In this document: piece by piece, positions 52,980-62,755 of the stretch
How positions within the stretch are numbered: the first letter of the stretch is position 1
Layout: each line of letters opens with the position of its first letter
Source of the DNA: Leeuwenhoekiella polynyae
GTDB taxonomy: Bacteria > Bacteroidota > Bacteroidia > Flavobacteriales > Flavobacteriaceae
Assembly (NCBI RefSeq): GCF_042683665.1
Contig: NZ_JBHUOO010000003.1
DNA: 64,000 nucleotides
Strand: one strand, 5' to 3'
Program-made: the position numbers and the translations under genes
The notes under the pieces: model-generated
Databases searched by the model: none
The model's input: only the letters and a program-made list of their open reading frames with translations
Told to the model about the DNA's origin: nothing

Positions 52980-53291
52980 TTCTGTTTTTTTTTGTTGTGG
53001 TTAGCGATCTAATTGTAATCGTTAATAAGAACATCTGCACATTCTGCTGCCGAGTTGAAATAGGTTGAACCCAAGTATCACTATTAGGTAAAGAAATGCC
53101 TATAACACCAAATCGTAAACGTAATCAGCATCTTCAACGTCAATCCGGTAATTACAGGCATTACGATACTTAATAGATTCTCCCATTTGTTCTGACCATT
53201 TTATTAAAGACAGATTTATAGATTCATCATTTTGTGAATCCATAGGTAATAAATGAATCTTATTGACCCATTAAGCTGTTTTTAAATAGTC
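52980..53291. other. Spacer with a possible gene fragment
   Basis: 312 bp. It holds the 47-codon frame described at 53100-53243; otherwise AT-rich with no recognisable signal. Confidence 0.4.
53100..53243 (-). pseudogene. 47-residue frame, perhaps a C-terminal remnant
   Basis: MDSQNDESINLSLIKWSEQM followed by GESIKYRNACNYRIDVEDAD and YVYDLVL. The composition looks like real protein, and in-frame coding-like sequence continues upstream (WVNKIHLLP) to a stop, suggesting a lost N-terminus. I do not recognise the family. It could also be a small unrelated gene. Confidence 0.35.
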
Positions 53292-54455
53292 TTATTCAAC
53301 TCCCAAATAGAACTCAGACATTTGAGCAGTAGATCCACGTGAAGGATCAAAACAAGCCTCTTTTTTACAATAGAATTTAAAATATCTGTATGTAGATTCT
53401 GGTATTGACAGATTAGGAGACATAGGCTCCGGCAGCTCATAGTCTGTAACAGAAACATCACTTGCTATAAGAGTAAAATTCTCTCCATCATTGCTTCCGT
53501 AAACCTCTTCAATAAGTCTGTATCGTAAGAAGATTTGACTATCATTTCTATGGCGTATTTTGAAGTAATTAACAGTCTTTTCCTCTTTCATATCTACAAT
53601 AAAATAGACGCCCTCGCTATCTGGGATAGAAACTTCTTTCCAAGACTTTCCGGGTTTTACTAAGCCAAACCAGGTATCAATATCATCGTCTAATGGACTA
53701 GTTAGTGAATTGCTTCCTTCGTCAAAAACATCCTGCGAAGACTTTAATGTCCATCCTTCTCTTGAATAATCCCCTTTAAAAGAAACTTCAATTACGGTTA
53801 CATTAAATTCTCCTTTAGCAGCAGGGTTATCTACTGAGGTTACGGTAATAGTTGTCGATCCTTTTTCAAGACCTTCAATAACCCCTTGATCATCAATAGA
53901 TACTATGGATGGCTCTGAAGAGCTGTAGGTAACCTCTTTGTTGGTTGCATCAACAGGTAATATGTTGTACTTAGAAGCTAAATTAACAGTAGCGTTTAAT
54001 TCCAATTCTATATTGGCTTCCTCCACGGTTATGGAAGAAACATTTATTACTTTTTGAGCCATCACTTTTAAAGTAAATTCATCGGTCATTTCATCAACAG
54101 TCACTGTGATTGTTGTGGTGCCCAAAGACAAGGGTGTTACCTGTCCTTGCTCTGAAACAGTAGCAATACTTTGATTGGAAGACGAAAATGCTTGCTCCTG
54201 ATTTGATGCATCTTCCGGAGAAATAGTAACTCTGTTAGCGATATTCAATGATTTATCATCAATAGCGATCTCATATCCGCTTTTTAGGTCACTTTTCCAT
54301 TCTACATTATCAACCCTGATATTCTCTTCATTTTCTTCTGTAAAATTTCCCTCATCCTCTGTATCACAACTCATAAAGGCTAATACACAAAACATAAGCG
54401 TGAATAAAAAAAATGTTGGAAAATTCCTTTTTCTTTCGAGTCTAATTGTTTTCAT
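53292..54455 (-). CDS. Lipoprotein with two BIG2 domains and a discoidin-like C-terminus
   Basis: 387 residues, lipobox VLAFMSC. Two bacterial Ig-like (BIG2) domains are clear (ASNQEQAFSSSNQSIATVSE, then TPLSLGTTTITVTV; and ATNKEVTYSSSEPSIVSIDD, then IEGLEKGSTTITVTS). The C-terminal 150 residues look like an F5/8-type (discoidin) carbohydrate-binding domain (YFKIRHRNDSQIFLRYRLIE, VYGSNDGENFTLIASD). It probably binds glycans on the cell surface for the pectin-type PUL. Gene lies 39 nt after the HTCS gene on the same strand. Confidence 0.75.
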   Translation of the reverse strand: MKTIRLERKRNFPTFFLFTLMFCVLAFMSCDTEDEGNFTEENEENIRVDNVEWKSDLKSGYEIAIDDKSLNIANRVTISPEDASNQEQAFSSSNQSIATVSEQGQVTPLSLGTTTITVTVDEMTDEFTLKVMAQKVINVSSITVEEANIELELNATVNLASKYNILPVDATNKEVTYSSSEPSIVSIDDQGVIEGLEKGSTTITVTSVDNPAAKGEFNVTVIEVSFKGDYSREGWTLKSSQDVFDEGSNSLTSPLDDDIDTWFGLVKPGKSWKEVSIPDSEGVYFIVDMKEEKTVNYFKIRHRNDSQIFLRYRLIEEVYGSNDGENFTLIASDVSVTDYELPEPMSPNLSIPESTYRYFKFYCKKEACFDPSRGSTAQMSEFYLGVE

Positions 54456-54494
54456 AATATTCTTAAAAGTTTAGTTTAATTGATTGTTTTTAGA

Positions 54495-57400
54495 TTACAC
54501 TTTTTTTTCGGGGGTTTTGACACCTCCGCTTTTTCTATATTTTGTGGGGGATTGTTTATATCTTTTTTTGAATTCGTTATAAAAATGGGAGCGTGTGGTA
54601 AATCCTGTATTGTACATGATTTCCTGAATGGTGAGGTTTGTTTTTAAGATGATTTTAGCCGCATAGGTTATACGTTGCTCTTTTATAAAATCTTTAGGGG
54701 AAGGAAGGTCAAGCTCCTTAAATTTCCTATACAGGCTTCTCAAACTCACTCTTAAACTCGCAGCCAGGTCATCTTGGTTAAAATCACCATTACTGATATT
54801 GTCCTCTATTATTTCCACAGCTGAACTAATAAAATCCTTATCTTCTCTAGCCAATAGCTGCCCATTGAGATAGTCATACCCGCTTACTGCACTGTTATAA
54901 TACTTTTTGAGGTTTAAATTTTTATCTAACAATTGCTGCACTACACTTTTTAAATAGTGTGTATCAAAAGGCTTTGCTATGTATGCATCAGCCCCAGATT
55001 CTATACCGACAATTTTATCATTAAGTGCAGTTTTTGCTGAGAGCATAATAACAGGGATGTGATTAATATGGGGATTACCTTTTATTTTTTTTGTGAACGA
55101 TATTCCATCCATATCTGGCATCATCACATCTGTAATAACAAGATCAGGAGTCTCTTTTTTTAATTTTTCAAACGCTACATTTCCACTTTCAGCCACCTCT
55201 ATATTATAGCCCTCAGATAAGATCTCGTGTAATATTTCAACAACCTCTTTATTATCGTCTACGATGAGTATAGTGGAGGAGTTCTTAATATGTTCTGAAG
55301 GCTTTCTGAGAGGGGTGCTATCAACAGATTGCTCAAACGATTGCGGAACTTGGTGTTTCAAATCATTTACTTCAACTTGTTCCCTCACTTGTACTGAGGT
55401 ATCTTTTCCCGTCACTATAGATGGTTTTGCTACAGGTAGCTTTACTATAAACTCAGCATACTGCCCAATCTGACTTTTTACATCTATAGAACCACCAAGC
55501 TTAGTTACTAGACTTTTACAAATCGCAAGTCCTAAACCGTTTCTAGAAGAAATGCCTTGAATTGAGTTAGAATCAACATTGTCCAAGACAGAGTATCTAT
55601 TAAAAATATAAGGTATATCTTTAGAATCAATACCCTTCCCTGTATTATAGACTTTCAAAATGAGCTGATTTTTCTCGGTAAACCCCTCTACACGTATCAA
55701 ACCATTTTTAGGAGTATATTTGAAAGCATTCGAAATGAGGTTGGTAAGGGTTTTGGTCAAACTGTTTTGATCCAGATTCCATATAATATCGGACTCCAAG
55801 TTCAAACTTAGTGTTACATTATTTTCCTCTGCCAAATCAGCAAAAGATTCTACTATTTCATTGCAGATCGTATTGATATTGCAACTCTTTATTATATAAA
55901 CTCTATTGCCTGTTTCAATACGCCGAAAATCAATAATTTCCTGAACTAAATTATTGAGCCTTGCTGCATTAGCTTTTATAGTTAAAGCATGTTTTTTTAT
56001 GAAAGAATCACTTCCTTCATAACTTATGATTCGTTCACTAGGAGTATTAATAAGAGTTAGAGGAGTACAAAACTCGTGAGTTATGTTTGTAAAAAAGCGA
56101 AGCTTACTTTCATAGGCCTTTTCCTTGTACTTTTGATCTAAAACCTGCGCTATCTTACGCTGCTTTTCTTCGTATTTACTTCTTTTATAGTAATCAAATA
56201 AAAATAACAAGCTTATTAACACTAAGCCATACGCAATTTTTGCATAGATACTTAAATACCACGGCGGTAATATAGAAATATGCAAACTGGCTTTCTGGGT
56301 TTGACCGGTAACACCGCCCTGATATTTAACTTTTAAAACATAGTCTCCTGGAGGTATATTTGTAAATTGAGCTTCTCTGTTCTTTGCATCCATCCAGGTC
56401 TCACTGAAATTTTCTAATTTATAAGAGTATTTCCCATTCTTCCCATTGATAAAGTCATTTACTACAAATGAAACGGTAAAGAAGTTTTGACTATAGTTCA
56501 ACCGAAGCTGTTCTTGATTATCTTCATCGACCATAAAATCATTTATATTATGGTCTTCATTAAAAAATCGAAGATTCGTGAAATATACAGGCGGCACATA
56601 ATCGTTTTCAGGTTTTTGTCCGTGTTTTACCCAAACTACACCATCAATGCCTCCAAAGAAATAAGTTGATGCCGCTTTATCTTCATAGTAGGCATTATCA
56701 CTAAACTCAATGACTTTTAAGCCTGTTCTTTGGTCAAAATTTCTAAAAGCGTGTTCTTCTGGATTATAAAGTACAATACCTGAATTTGTACTTAACCATA
56801 GCTTACCATCAGTGTTTTCAAGTATTCCATGTATAGTATTGTTTGGCAATCCATCGCTTTCATTGTAATTGTTATATTGAAAAACACTCTCATGATTTTT
56901 TTCTATTTCAACGAGACCATAACTAGACCCAAACCATTTACTGCCATCCCTGCCCACACATACACTCAAAATATCATTCATAGGTGCAATTCCATTTTTT
57001 TCAAAAGTCACGAGTCGATAATTACCGGTATTATAGTTTAGCCGTAAAGCTCCACTACCGCGCATTCCAAGCCACAAAATAGAATCGTTTTCCTGTTTAA
57101 TTGAAAATACCTGATTGTATTGATGTCCTTTAGCCCTGTCAAATTCATATTTCTTAACTTCACTAACTTCTAATTCATTACCTCTTTTTTGAATTTTAAC
57201 CCTTAGCAAATCATAATATGAGGCTACCCACAGTGTAGAATCAGATGTTTCAAGTAAACTGTGTACGTCAACAAACCGAGTGGAAGTCTTGTTTATAAGG
57301 CGGTGGATTTTTCGGTCTTTATAAGAATAATAGTCAAGTTGGGGGCCATTTGAGCCGATCCATAGCAAATTGTTTTTTGTACTCATTTCAAACGCGTAAA

Positions 57401-58619
57401 CAGCATTGCCGCTTAAACCCTCAGCAGTTGTAATGTGTTCAGTATTTGATCTATTGTCTGCTCCTATACCTTTCTCATAATCTTCTATCCTTACAATACC
57501 ATTTCCTTTAGTACCCAGCCATAAGTCATCATTACTATCGGTATAAATAGCACGTACGGGTCTCTGTATATTTATGGGTAACTCATTAAAATTAATCCCA
57601 TTAAATACAAACTCCTCATTTATATAAGCGTAGACCCCATGTCCATCTGTCCCCACCCATATTATATCTTGTGTTTTATCTATCAATAATGAAAAAACAC
57701 CGCAGTTCATAAGCATTTTTTCTACCTGATAACCATTTTTATGGATCAGCTTGATTAATCCGCTTACCCTAAATGCTATTAATATATCGTTACCATCATA
57801 TAGAATAGATGTTATACCTCCATATTGAGCAATTAAAGATGAAATATTCTTGATATACTCCACACCACCTGGCCTAACAACATATAGATCTCTTTTTTCA
57901 TCAATGAAAATGACACGCTCTTCAGCGGCATCATAGAATGTGTCAGAAATGGCTTGGTCATGTCTAAAATCATCCATTGGGGTCAAAAGAGGTTTTGAAT
58001 TTTGAGAATAGCCAATAGCAAATTTTTTGATAATCCCATTATTAGAAATCCAGATGTTATTATGTGAATCAATAATAAAATTTTCGCAATTTTTATATTG
58101 TTTCGTATCTGGAAGCCTTATTTCATTAAATACCTCCTCTTCTAAATCAAACCAATACAGCTTACCCTCTTGAGTCATTACATAAAATGTTCCATCGCCG
58201 TCGATGGCCATCAAGCTGTTTACGCCAAAGTCTGAAAAATGAGCTTCCACCCGGTCGCTTTTCTTTGAATATCGATCTAAGCCAGATTTGGTTAATACCC
58301 ATAAATACCCATCTTTTGACTCTATTATAGATTTCACAATATTGCCAGAAAGACTATGAGTATTATTAATACTTGGTTTATATACTTTTATATCAATACC
58401 ATTATACTTATTGAGACCGTCATAAGTCCCCATCCATAAGTACCGCTCACTATCTTGAAACAGACAGGTCACCGCACTATTAGACAAACCATGCCTACTG
58501 TTGATATTTCGTATGTTATTTCCATATGACTGACCTATGGAAATAATAACTACTAATATCAACTTAAAGCCTTTCACAAAAGCAATAGATATTTTAGGTC
58601 TATACTGAGCCATACGCAA
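54495..58619 (-). CDS. Hybrid two-component system sensor-regulator (HTCS)
   Basis: 1374 residues combining sensor and response regulator. Signal/anchor at the start, then a periplasmic two-bladed reg_prop array (motifs like YLWMGTYDGLNKYNG, SVCVGRDGSKWFGSSYGLVE), a Y_Y_Y domain about 715-780, a membrane helix about 786-808, a HisKA box (FTNITHEFCTPLTLI, His near 848), HATPase (ISNAFKYTP, NGLGLAICKSLVTKLGG), a receiver domain (VDDNKEV, Asp near 1164 in VITDVMMPD, AKPFD) and an AraC-type HTH about 1265-1365 (SLRSLYRKFKELDLPSPKDF). HTCS proteins bind a breakdown product and switch on their PUL. Start Met at 58619 is kept; a second Met is two codons later. Confidence 0.95.
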   Translation of the reverse strand: MRMAQYRPKISIAFVKGFKLILVVIISIGQSYGNNIRNINSRHGLSNSAVTCLFQDSERYLWMGTYDGLNKYNGIDIKVYKPSINNTHSLSGNIVKSIIESKDGYLWVLTKSGLDRYSKKSDRVEAHFSDFGVNSLMAIDGDGTFYVMTQEGKLYWFDLEEEVFNEIRLPDTKQYKNCENFIIDSHNNIWISNNGIIKKFAIGYSQNSKPLLTPMDDFRHDQAISDTFYDAAEERVIFIDEKRDLYVVRPGGVEYIKNISSLIAQYGGITSILYDGNDILIAFRVSGLIKLIHKNGYQVEKMLMNCGVFSLLIDKTQDIIWVGTDGHGVYAYINEEFVFNGINFNELPINIQRPVRAIYTDSNDDLWLGTKGNGIVRIEDYEKGIGADNRSNTEHITTAEGLSGNAVYAFEMSTKNNLLWIGSNGPQLDYYSYKDRKIHRLINKTSTRFVDVHSLLETSDSTLWVASYYDLLRVKIQKRGNELEVSEVKKYEFDRAKGHQYNQVFSIKQENDSILWLGMRGSGALRLNYNTGNYRLVTFEKNGIAPMNDILSVCVGRDGSKWFGSSYGLVEIEKNHESVFQYNNYNESDGLPNNTIHGILENTDGKLWLSTNSGIVLYNPEEHAFRNFDQRTGLKVIEFSDNAYYEDKAASTYFFGGIDGVVWVKHGQKPENDYVPPVYFTNLRFFNEDHNINDFMVDEDNQEQLRLNYSQNFFTVSFVVNDFINGKNGKYSYKLENFSETWMDAKNREAQFTNIPPGDYVLKVKYQGGVTGQTQKASLHISILPPWYLSIYAKIAYGLVLISLLFLFDYYKRSKYEEKQRKIAQVLDQKYKEKAYESKLRFFTNITHEFCTPLTLINTPSERIISYEGSDSFIKKHALTIKANAARLNNLVQEIIDFRRIETGNRVYIIKSCNINTICNEIVESFADLAEENNVTLSLNLESDIIWNLDQNSLTKTLTNLISNAFKYTPKNGLIRVEGFTEKNQLILKVYNTGKGIDSKDIPYIFNRYSVLDNVDSNSIQGISSRNGLGLAICKSLVTKLGGSIDVKSQIGQYAEFIVKLPVAKPSIVTGKDTSVQVREQVEVNDLKHQVPQSFEQSVDSTPLRKPSEHIKNSSTILIVDDNKEVVEILHEILSEGYNIEVAESGNVAFEKLKKETPDLVITDVMMPDMDGISFTKKIKGNPHINHIPVIMLSAKTALNDKIVGIESGADAYIAKPFDTHYLKSVVQQLLDKNLNLKKYYNSAVSGYDYLNGQLLAREDKDFISSAVEIIEDNISNGDFNQDDLAASLRVSLRSLYRKFKELDLPSPKDFIKEQRITYAAKIILKTNLTIQEIMYNTGFTTRSHFYNEFKKRYKQSPTKYRKSGGVKTPEKKV

Positions 58620-58864
58620 ATAAATAAAGAATTATAGGTTAATAGGATGTTTTCAAAGCCCTAAAACGTACCGTTTATAGCCAAAAGTGTCCTTGAATAC
58701 AATTATACTAGATAGAGCACATTTGGCAAAAACGAGATTATAGGTTTTTAGGAGTTCAACCTATATTCGTCTTTCGTGCTTTACACTATACTCGAAATCG
58801 TTAGAGAATAAAATGAGCATGCACAAATCACGGTAATTAATACCCGTAAACTAAATAGGTACTT

Positions 58865-60235
58865 ATGAAAAATGTCCATTCCCTTTTTATTTTTTTGATA
58901 GCTCTAGCAGTAGGATCGTGTGGTGGTGACGAACTATCAGAAAACATCCCAGATCCCAGCCTGCGATTAAGCGATACTAATCTAACTATAACCAACTCTT
59001 CAGGAAACATAACCGTCTATGTGGTTTCTAATACTTCTTGGACGGTTGAATCAGAGGCCAACTGGTTGACGCCTGATAAGAACAAAGGAGAAGGTGAAAT
59101 GGCTGTTAAGATTAGTTATAGTGATAATACTACGAACGAGCGTTCGGGCATAGTAAAATTTACTACGAACGGATTACCTGCTGTTGAACTTGAAATTATT
59201 CAGACTGAACTTACTTTCACAAATCCTATTGCAGGCATCCCAGACCCGTGGATTATTAAAAATGGCACCAGTTACTATATATGCAAAGCTCAGGGTAATG
59301 GTATCAACATTGCTAAATCGGATAAACTTACCAGCTTCCCATTAACCAGTAAGGTGTGGGATGCCCCTACTGATTCTAATGACAATAAAGTATGGAACCC
59401 TACCAATATTTGGGCACCCGAGCTGCATTTCATTGAAGGGCAATGGTACATTTACTATGCCGCTGGCAGGCCTACCAGTGAATCTAACGGTTCCTATACC
59501 AAGCAACGCAGTGGGGTTCTAAGGTCTAAAACTAATGACCCGCAGGGTGAATGGGAAGATTTAGGAATGCTTTATACAGGAGATAATTATGAGCCAGGAA
59601 TTATAGCTACCACCGAAAACACCAATTATGCTATTGATTTAGGTGTTTTTAAATTAAACAACCAGTTATATGCTGTATGGTCTGGAAACCCGGAAGATAG
59701 CGGGGACCAATGGCTCTATATAGCAAAAATGGACAACCCCTATACGATATCATCTTCTCGAGTTGCCATATCAAAACCAGATAAACCCTGGGAACTTTTT
59801 TCCGGGAAAGTAAATGAAGGACCTGCATTTCTTAAAAATAAGGAGAAAGGAAAATTCTTTGTCGTGTACTCCACTAACGGGTCCTGGACAAAACAATACA
59901 GACTAGGTTATTTACAACTTAGTGATACTCTATCTGATCCTCTTGTTGCTTCCAACTGGACAAAATCGGCCAACGAAGTCTTCTTCCGTAATGATGAAAC
60001 CGTAAACCCTACCAGCGGAGTAAATGGAGTAGGACATTGCAGTTTTACCAAGTCACCCGACGGTACTGAAGATTGGATTGCTTACCACGTTAAAGCTTTC
60101 AATGAAAGTGGATGGTCTAACCGGTATACCTTTCTTCAGAGATTTACATGGGATGAGCAAGACGGTACTCCCTATTTTGGCAGACCCGTAGGATGGGAAG
60201 AGCCCATAGCCTTACCCTCTGGAGAAAGTCGCTAG
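58865..60235 (+). CDS. GH43-family lipoprotein with BACON domain
   Basis: 456 residues. Lipobox LAVGSC, then a BACON-type domain (about 35-115: SNTSWTVESEANWLT, NERSGIVKF), then a five-bladed beta-propeller of clan GH-F. Catalytic acids of GH43 are visible: general base in GIPDPWIIK, pKa modulator in AIDLGVFKLN and general acid in VNEGPAFLKN. GH43 enzymes cleave arabinofuranosides, xylosides or arabinan. Together with the GH105 pair this indicates arabinan-decorated pectin. First gene of the rightward operon. Confidence 0.85.
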   Translation: MKNVHSLFIFLIALAVGSCGGDELSENIPDPSLRLSDTNLTITNSSGNITVYVVSNTSWTVESEANWLTPDKNKGEGEMAVKISYSDNTTNERSGIVKFTTNGLPAVELEIIQTELTFTNPIAGIPDPWIIKNGTSYYICKAQGNGINIAKSDKLTSFPLTSKVWDAPTDSNDNKVWNPTNIWAPELHFIEGQWYIYYAAGRPTSESNGSYTKQRSGVLRSKTNDPQGEWEDLGMLYTGDNYEPGIIATTENTNYAIDLGVFKLNNQLYAVWSGNPEDSGDQWLYIAKMDNPYTISSSRVAISKPDKPWELFSGKVNEGPAFLKNKEKGKFFVVYSTNGSWTKQYRLGYLQLSDTLSDPLVASNWTKSANEVFFRNDETVNPTSGVNGVGHCSFTKSPDGTEDWIAYHVKAFNESGWSNRYTFLQRFTWDEQDGTPYFGRPVGWEEPIALPSGESR

Positions 60236-60278
60236 AAACCTATTAATCAATACTATTAAACACATTATATTCCTAAAA

Positions 60279-61424
60279 ATGAAAATTCGTCCTCTTATTC
60301 TAAACATTTTATTTTTCGTCACGGTTGTTTTCAGTGCTCACTCTCAAAGTTCAGATTTGAATAAATTTCCTAAAGGTAGTCAGCCGGAAGAAATAGGTGC
60401 TAAACTTGTTGAGCATTTACTTGAGACACCTTTCTCTGACTGGGGACGCATCAACTCAAAAAACGAAGCCCCATTTGTCACCTATCCAGATGTATGTGCC
60501 TGGTTGGGAGGTCTATGGTTCACAAAAGCTACTGATAATGAAGTTTTATATGACCAATTAGTAGATCGGTTTGATCCCCTCTTTAACACACAAAAGGATA
60601 TGCTACCCGAATTTCGTCCTAAACCTCATAATGTAGTGGATTGGTATGTTTTTGGCGCTGTTCCTTTAGAGATATATAAGAAAGAAAAAGATAAGAAATA
60701 TTTGGATCTGGGGTTAGCTTATGCAGATAAACAATGGATACTTCCTGACACTCCCAGGGGAGATGAAAAAAAATGGCATGACCAGGGGCATTCCTGGCAA
60801 ACACGTCTTTGGATTGACGATATGTTCATGATTACTGCCGTACAAGCCCAAGCTTATCTGGTTACAGGTGATGAGAAATACATAAATCGGGCTGTCGATG
60901 AAATGGTGCTGTACTTAGATAATATACAACGCCCCAATGGTCTTTTCTATCACGCACCAGATGCTCCGTTTTTTTGGGGGCGGGGTAATGGCTGGATGGC
61001 GGTTGGAATGACCGAGATGCTACGTCTAATGCCTAAAGACAATCCTAACCGAGAAAAAATAGAAACAGCATATAAAAGCATGATGCAGACGTTGCTGCGC
61101 TATCAAAGTTATGACGGGATGTGGCACCAGTTAATAGACGATCCTAATTCTTGGAAAGAAACATCATGTACGGGGATGTTTACTTATGCCATGATTACCG
61201 GTGTTAAAAACGGGTGGCTTGACAAAAAAGTGTATGGGGCGGCAGCACGTAAAGGATGGTCTGCATTGTTGACCTACCTGGACGAGGATTATAATCTGCG
61301 GAATGTTTGTGAAGGTACAGGAACTAAGAATGATTATGATTATTACCTCAACCGTAAAAAATTAACCGGAGACCTTCACGGTCAGGCAGCCCTGATCTGG
61401 TGTTCATACGCGTTAAGCAAGTAA
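60279..61424 (+). CDS. GH105 unsaturated (rhamno)galacturonyl hydrolase
   Basis: 381 residues. Signal peptide MKIRPLILNILFFVTVVFSAHSQ region, then an (alpha/alpha)6 barrel with GH105 features: WHDQGHSWQTRLWIDDMFMI (the catalytic Asp lies in WIDDMFM), NGLFYHAPDAPFFWGRGNGW and CTGMFTYAMITGVKNGWL. It removes the 4,5-unsaturated uronic acid left by lyases, releasing 4-deoxy-uronate for the Kdu pathway. It is followed by its paralogue after 15 nt. Confidence 0.88.
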   Translation: MKIRPLILNILFFVTVVFSAHSQSSDLNKFPKGSQPEEIGAKLVEHLLETPFSDWGRINSKNEAPFVTYPDVCAWLGGLWFTKATDNEVLYDQLVDRFDPLFNTQKDMLPEFRPKPHNVVDWYVFGAVPLEIYKKEKDKKYLDLGLAYADKQWILPDTPRGDEKKWHDQGHSWQTRLWIDDMFMITAVQAQAYLVTGDEKYINRAVDEMVLYLDNIQRPNGLFYHAPDAPFFWGRGNGWMAVGMTEMLRLMPKDNPNREKIETAYKSMMQTLLRYQSYDGMWHQLIDDPNSWKETSCTGMFTYAMITGVKNGWLDKKVYGAAARKGWSALLTYLDEDYNLRNVCEGTGTKNDYDYYLNRKKLTGDLHGQAALIWCSYALSK

Positions 61425-61439
61425 CGATAAGCTGACCCC

Positions 61440-62672
61440 ATGAAAACTATAAAATTATTAGCCTCGATAATTATCGTTTTGCACTTATTATTGCTATTGG
61501 GTGCTTGCGGCAGTGATTCAACAGATGAACCCATAGCTACTGATGATGACACCCCCATCGTAGAAGAGAAAGATACTACCAGTTACAATCTAATTGATTT
61601 CCGTAAAGGTCAGGGACCTGTAGAAGTAGGCAAAAAGTTGACCCAAAGATTTATAAATGTTGACTATTCTTTTTGGGGAAACATATACTCTAATTATACT
61701 GCAGACCACGTCACTTACCCAGATGCCTGCGCCTGGCTCGGCGCATTGTGGTTTGCAGATGCTGTAGACGATGATTTGTTGTATAATGATGTGGTTAACA
61801 AATTTGCCCCTCTTTTTACAACAGATAAAGATCTACAACCCACGCTAACACCTACGGCTAGTAACAAAGTAGATTACTATGTTTTTGGAGCTATTCCTTT
61901 ACAGATATATCAGCGAAAGAAAGAAGCCAACTATTTTGATTTGGGGATGACGTATGCAGACCGGCAGTGGACTTTACCCAACAACGCCAGCTCAACAGAA
62001 AAAGAATGGCATGACCAGGGGTTCTCGTGGCAAACACGTCTATGGATTGATGATATGTTTATGATTACCGCACTACAAGCTCAGGCCTATCAGGTTACTA
62101 AAGATGAGAAATACAGGGAGCGAACAGCCGATGAAATGGTACTCTATCTTGACCGAATACAACGGGATAATGGCTTGTTTTATCACGCTCCTTCTGCTCC
62201 GTATTATTGGGCAAGAGGGAATGGCTGGATGGCTGTAGGTATGGTAGAAGTGCTTAAATTACTCCCCGAAAATCATCCTGACCGTTCAAGAATTATGAAT
62301 GCCTACCTCAAAATGATGAGCGAATTGGCAAAATATCAACGTCCTGATGGGATGTGGTCACAGCTGGTAGATCACCCCAATACCAGTGACATGTGGGCCG
62401 AGAGCTCCGGAAGCGCTATGTTTACATATGCAATGATTACGGGAGTGAAAAAAGGTTGGCTTGAAGAAGAAAAATATGGAACGGTTGCACGTAAGGGTTG
62501 GTTAGCATTACTTACGTATCTTGATAGCAAAAATGATATAACCGAAGTATGTGAAGGAACAGGTATAGGCTACTCTTATGAATACTATAGAGACCGTCGC
62601 AGATGGGTGGGCGATCTTCATGGACAGGCAGCCTTGATATGGTGTGCCTATGCTTTATTAGATAAACCTTGA
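61440..62672 (+). CDS. GH105 unsaturated uronyl hydrolase, lipoprotein paralogue
   Basis: 410 residues. Lipobox LLLLLGAC followed by an acidic linker, then the same catalytic layout as the preceding protein: WHDQGFSWQTRLWIDDMFMI, NGLFYHAPSAPYYWARGNGW and SGSAMFTYAMITGVKKGWL. The two share long identical stretches, so they arose by tandem duplication. One is soluble periplasmic and the other lipid-anchored, which suggests different locations or substrates. Confidence 0.87.
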   Translation: MKTIKLLASIIIVLHLLLLLGACGSDSTDEPIATDDDTPIVEEKDTTSYNLIDFRKGQGPVEVGKKLTQRFINVDYSFWGNIYSNYTADHVTYPDACAWLGALWFADAVDDDLLYNDVVNKFAPLFTTDKDLQPTLTPTASNKVDYYVFGAIPLQIYQRKKEANYFDLGMTYADRQWTLPNNASSTEKEWHDQGFSWQTRLWIDDMFMITALQAQAYQVTKDEKYRERTADEMVLYLDRIQRDNGLFYHAPSAPYYWARGNGWMAVGMVEVLKLLPENHPDRSRIMNAYLKMMSELAKYQRPDGMWSQLVDHPNTSDMWAESSGSAMFTYAMITGVKKGWLEEEKYGTVARKGWLALLTYLDSKNDITEVCEGTGIGYSYEYYRDRRRWVGDLHGQAALIWCAYALLDKP

Positions 62673-62693
62673 TTTTTGGTTTTACGCTTAATT

Positions 62694-62730
62694 CAAAAAG
62701 CCATTCTTTAGAATTAAGAATGGCTTTTTG
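62694..62730. terminator. Bidirectional terminator
   Basis: CAAAAAGCCATTCTT and AAGAATGGCTTTTTG form a nearly perfect stem with a 7-nt loop between convergent genes (GH105 and GH43). Confidence 0.8.
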
Positions 62731-62755
62731 AATTTCTTTGATTTCATTTTTCTAT

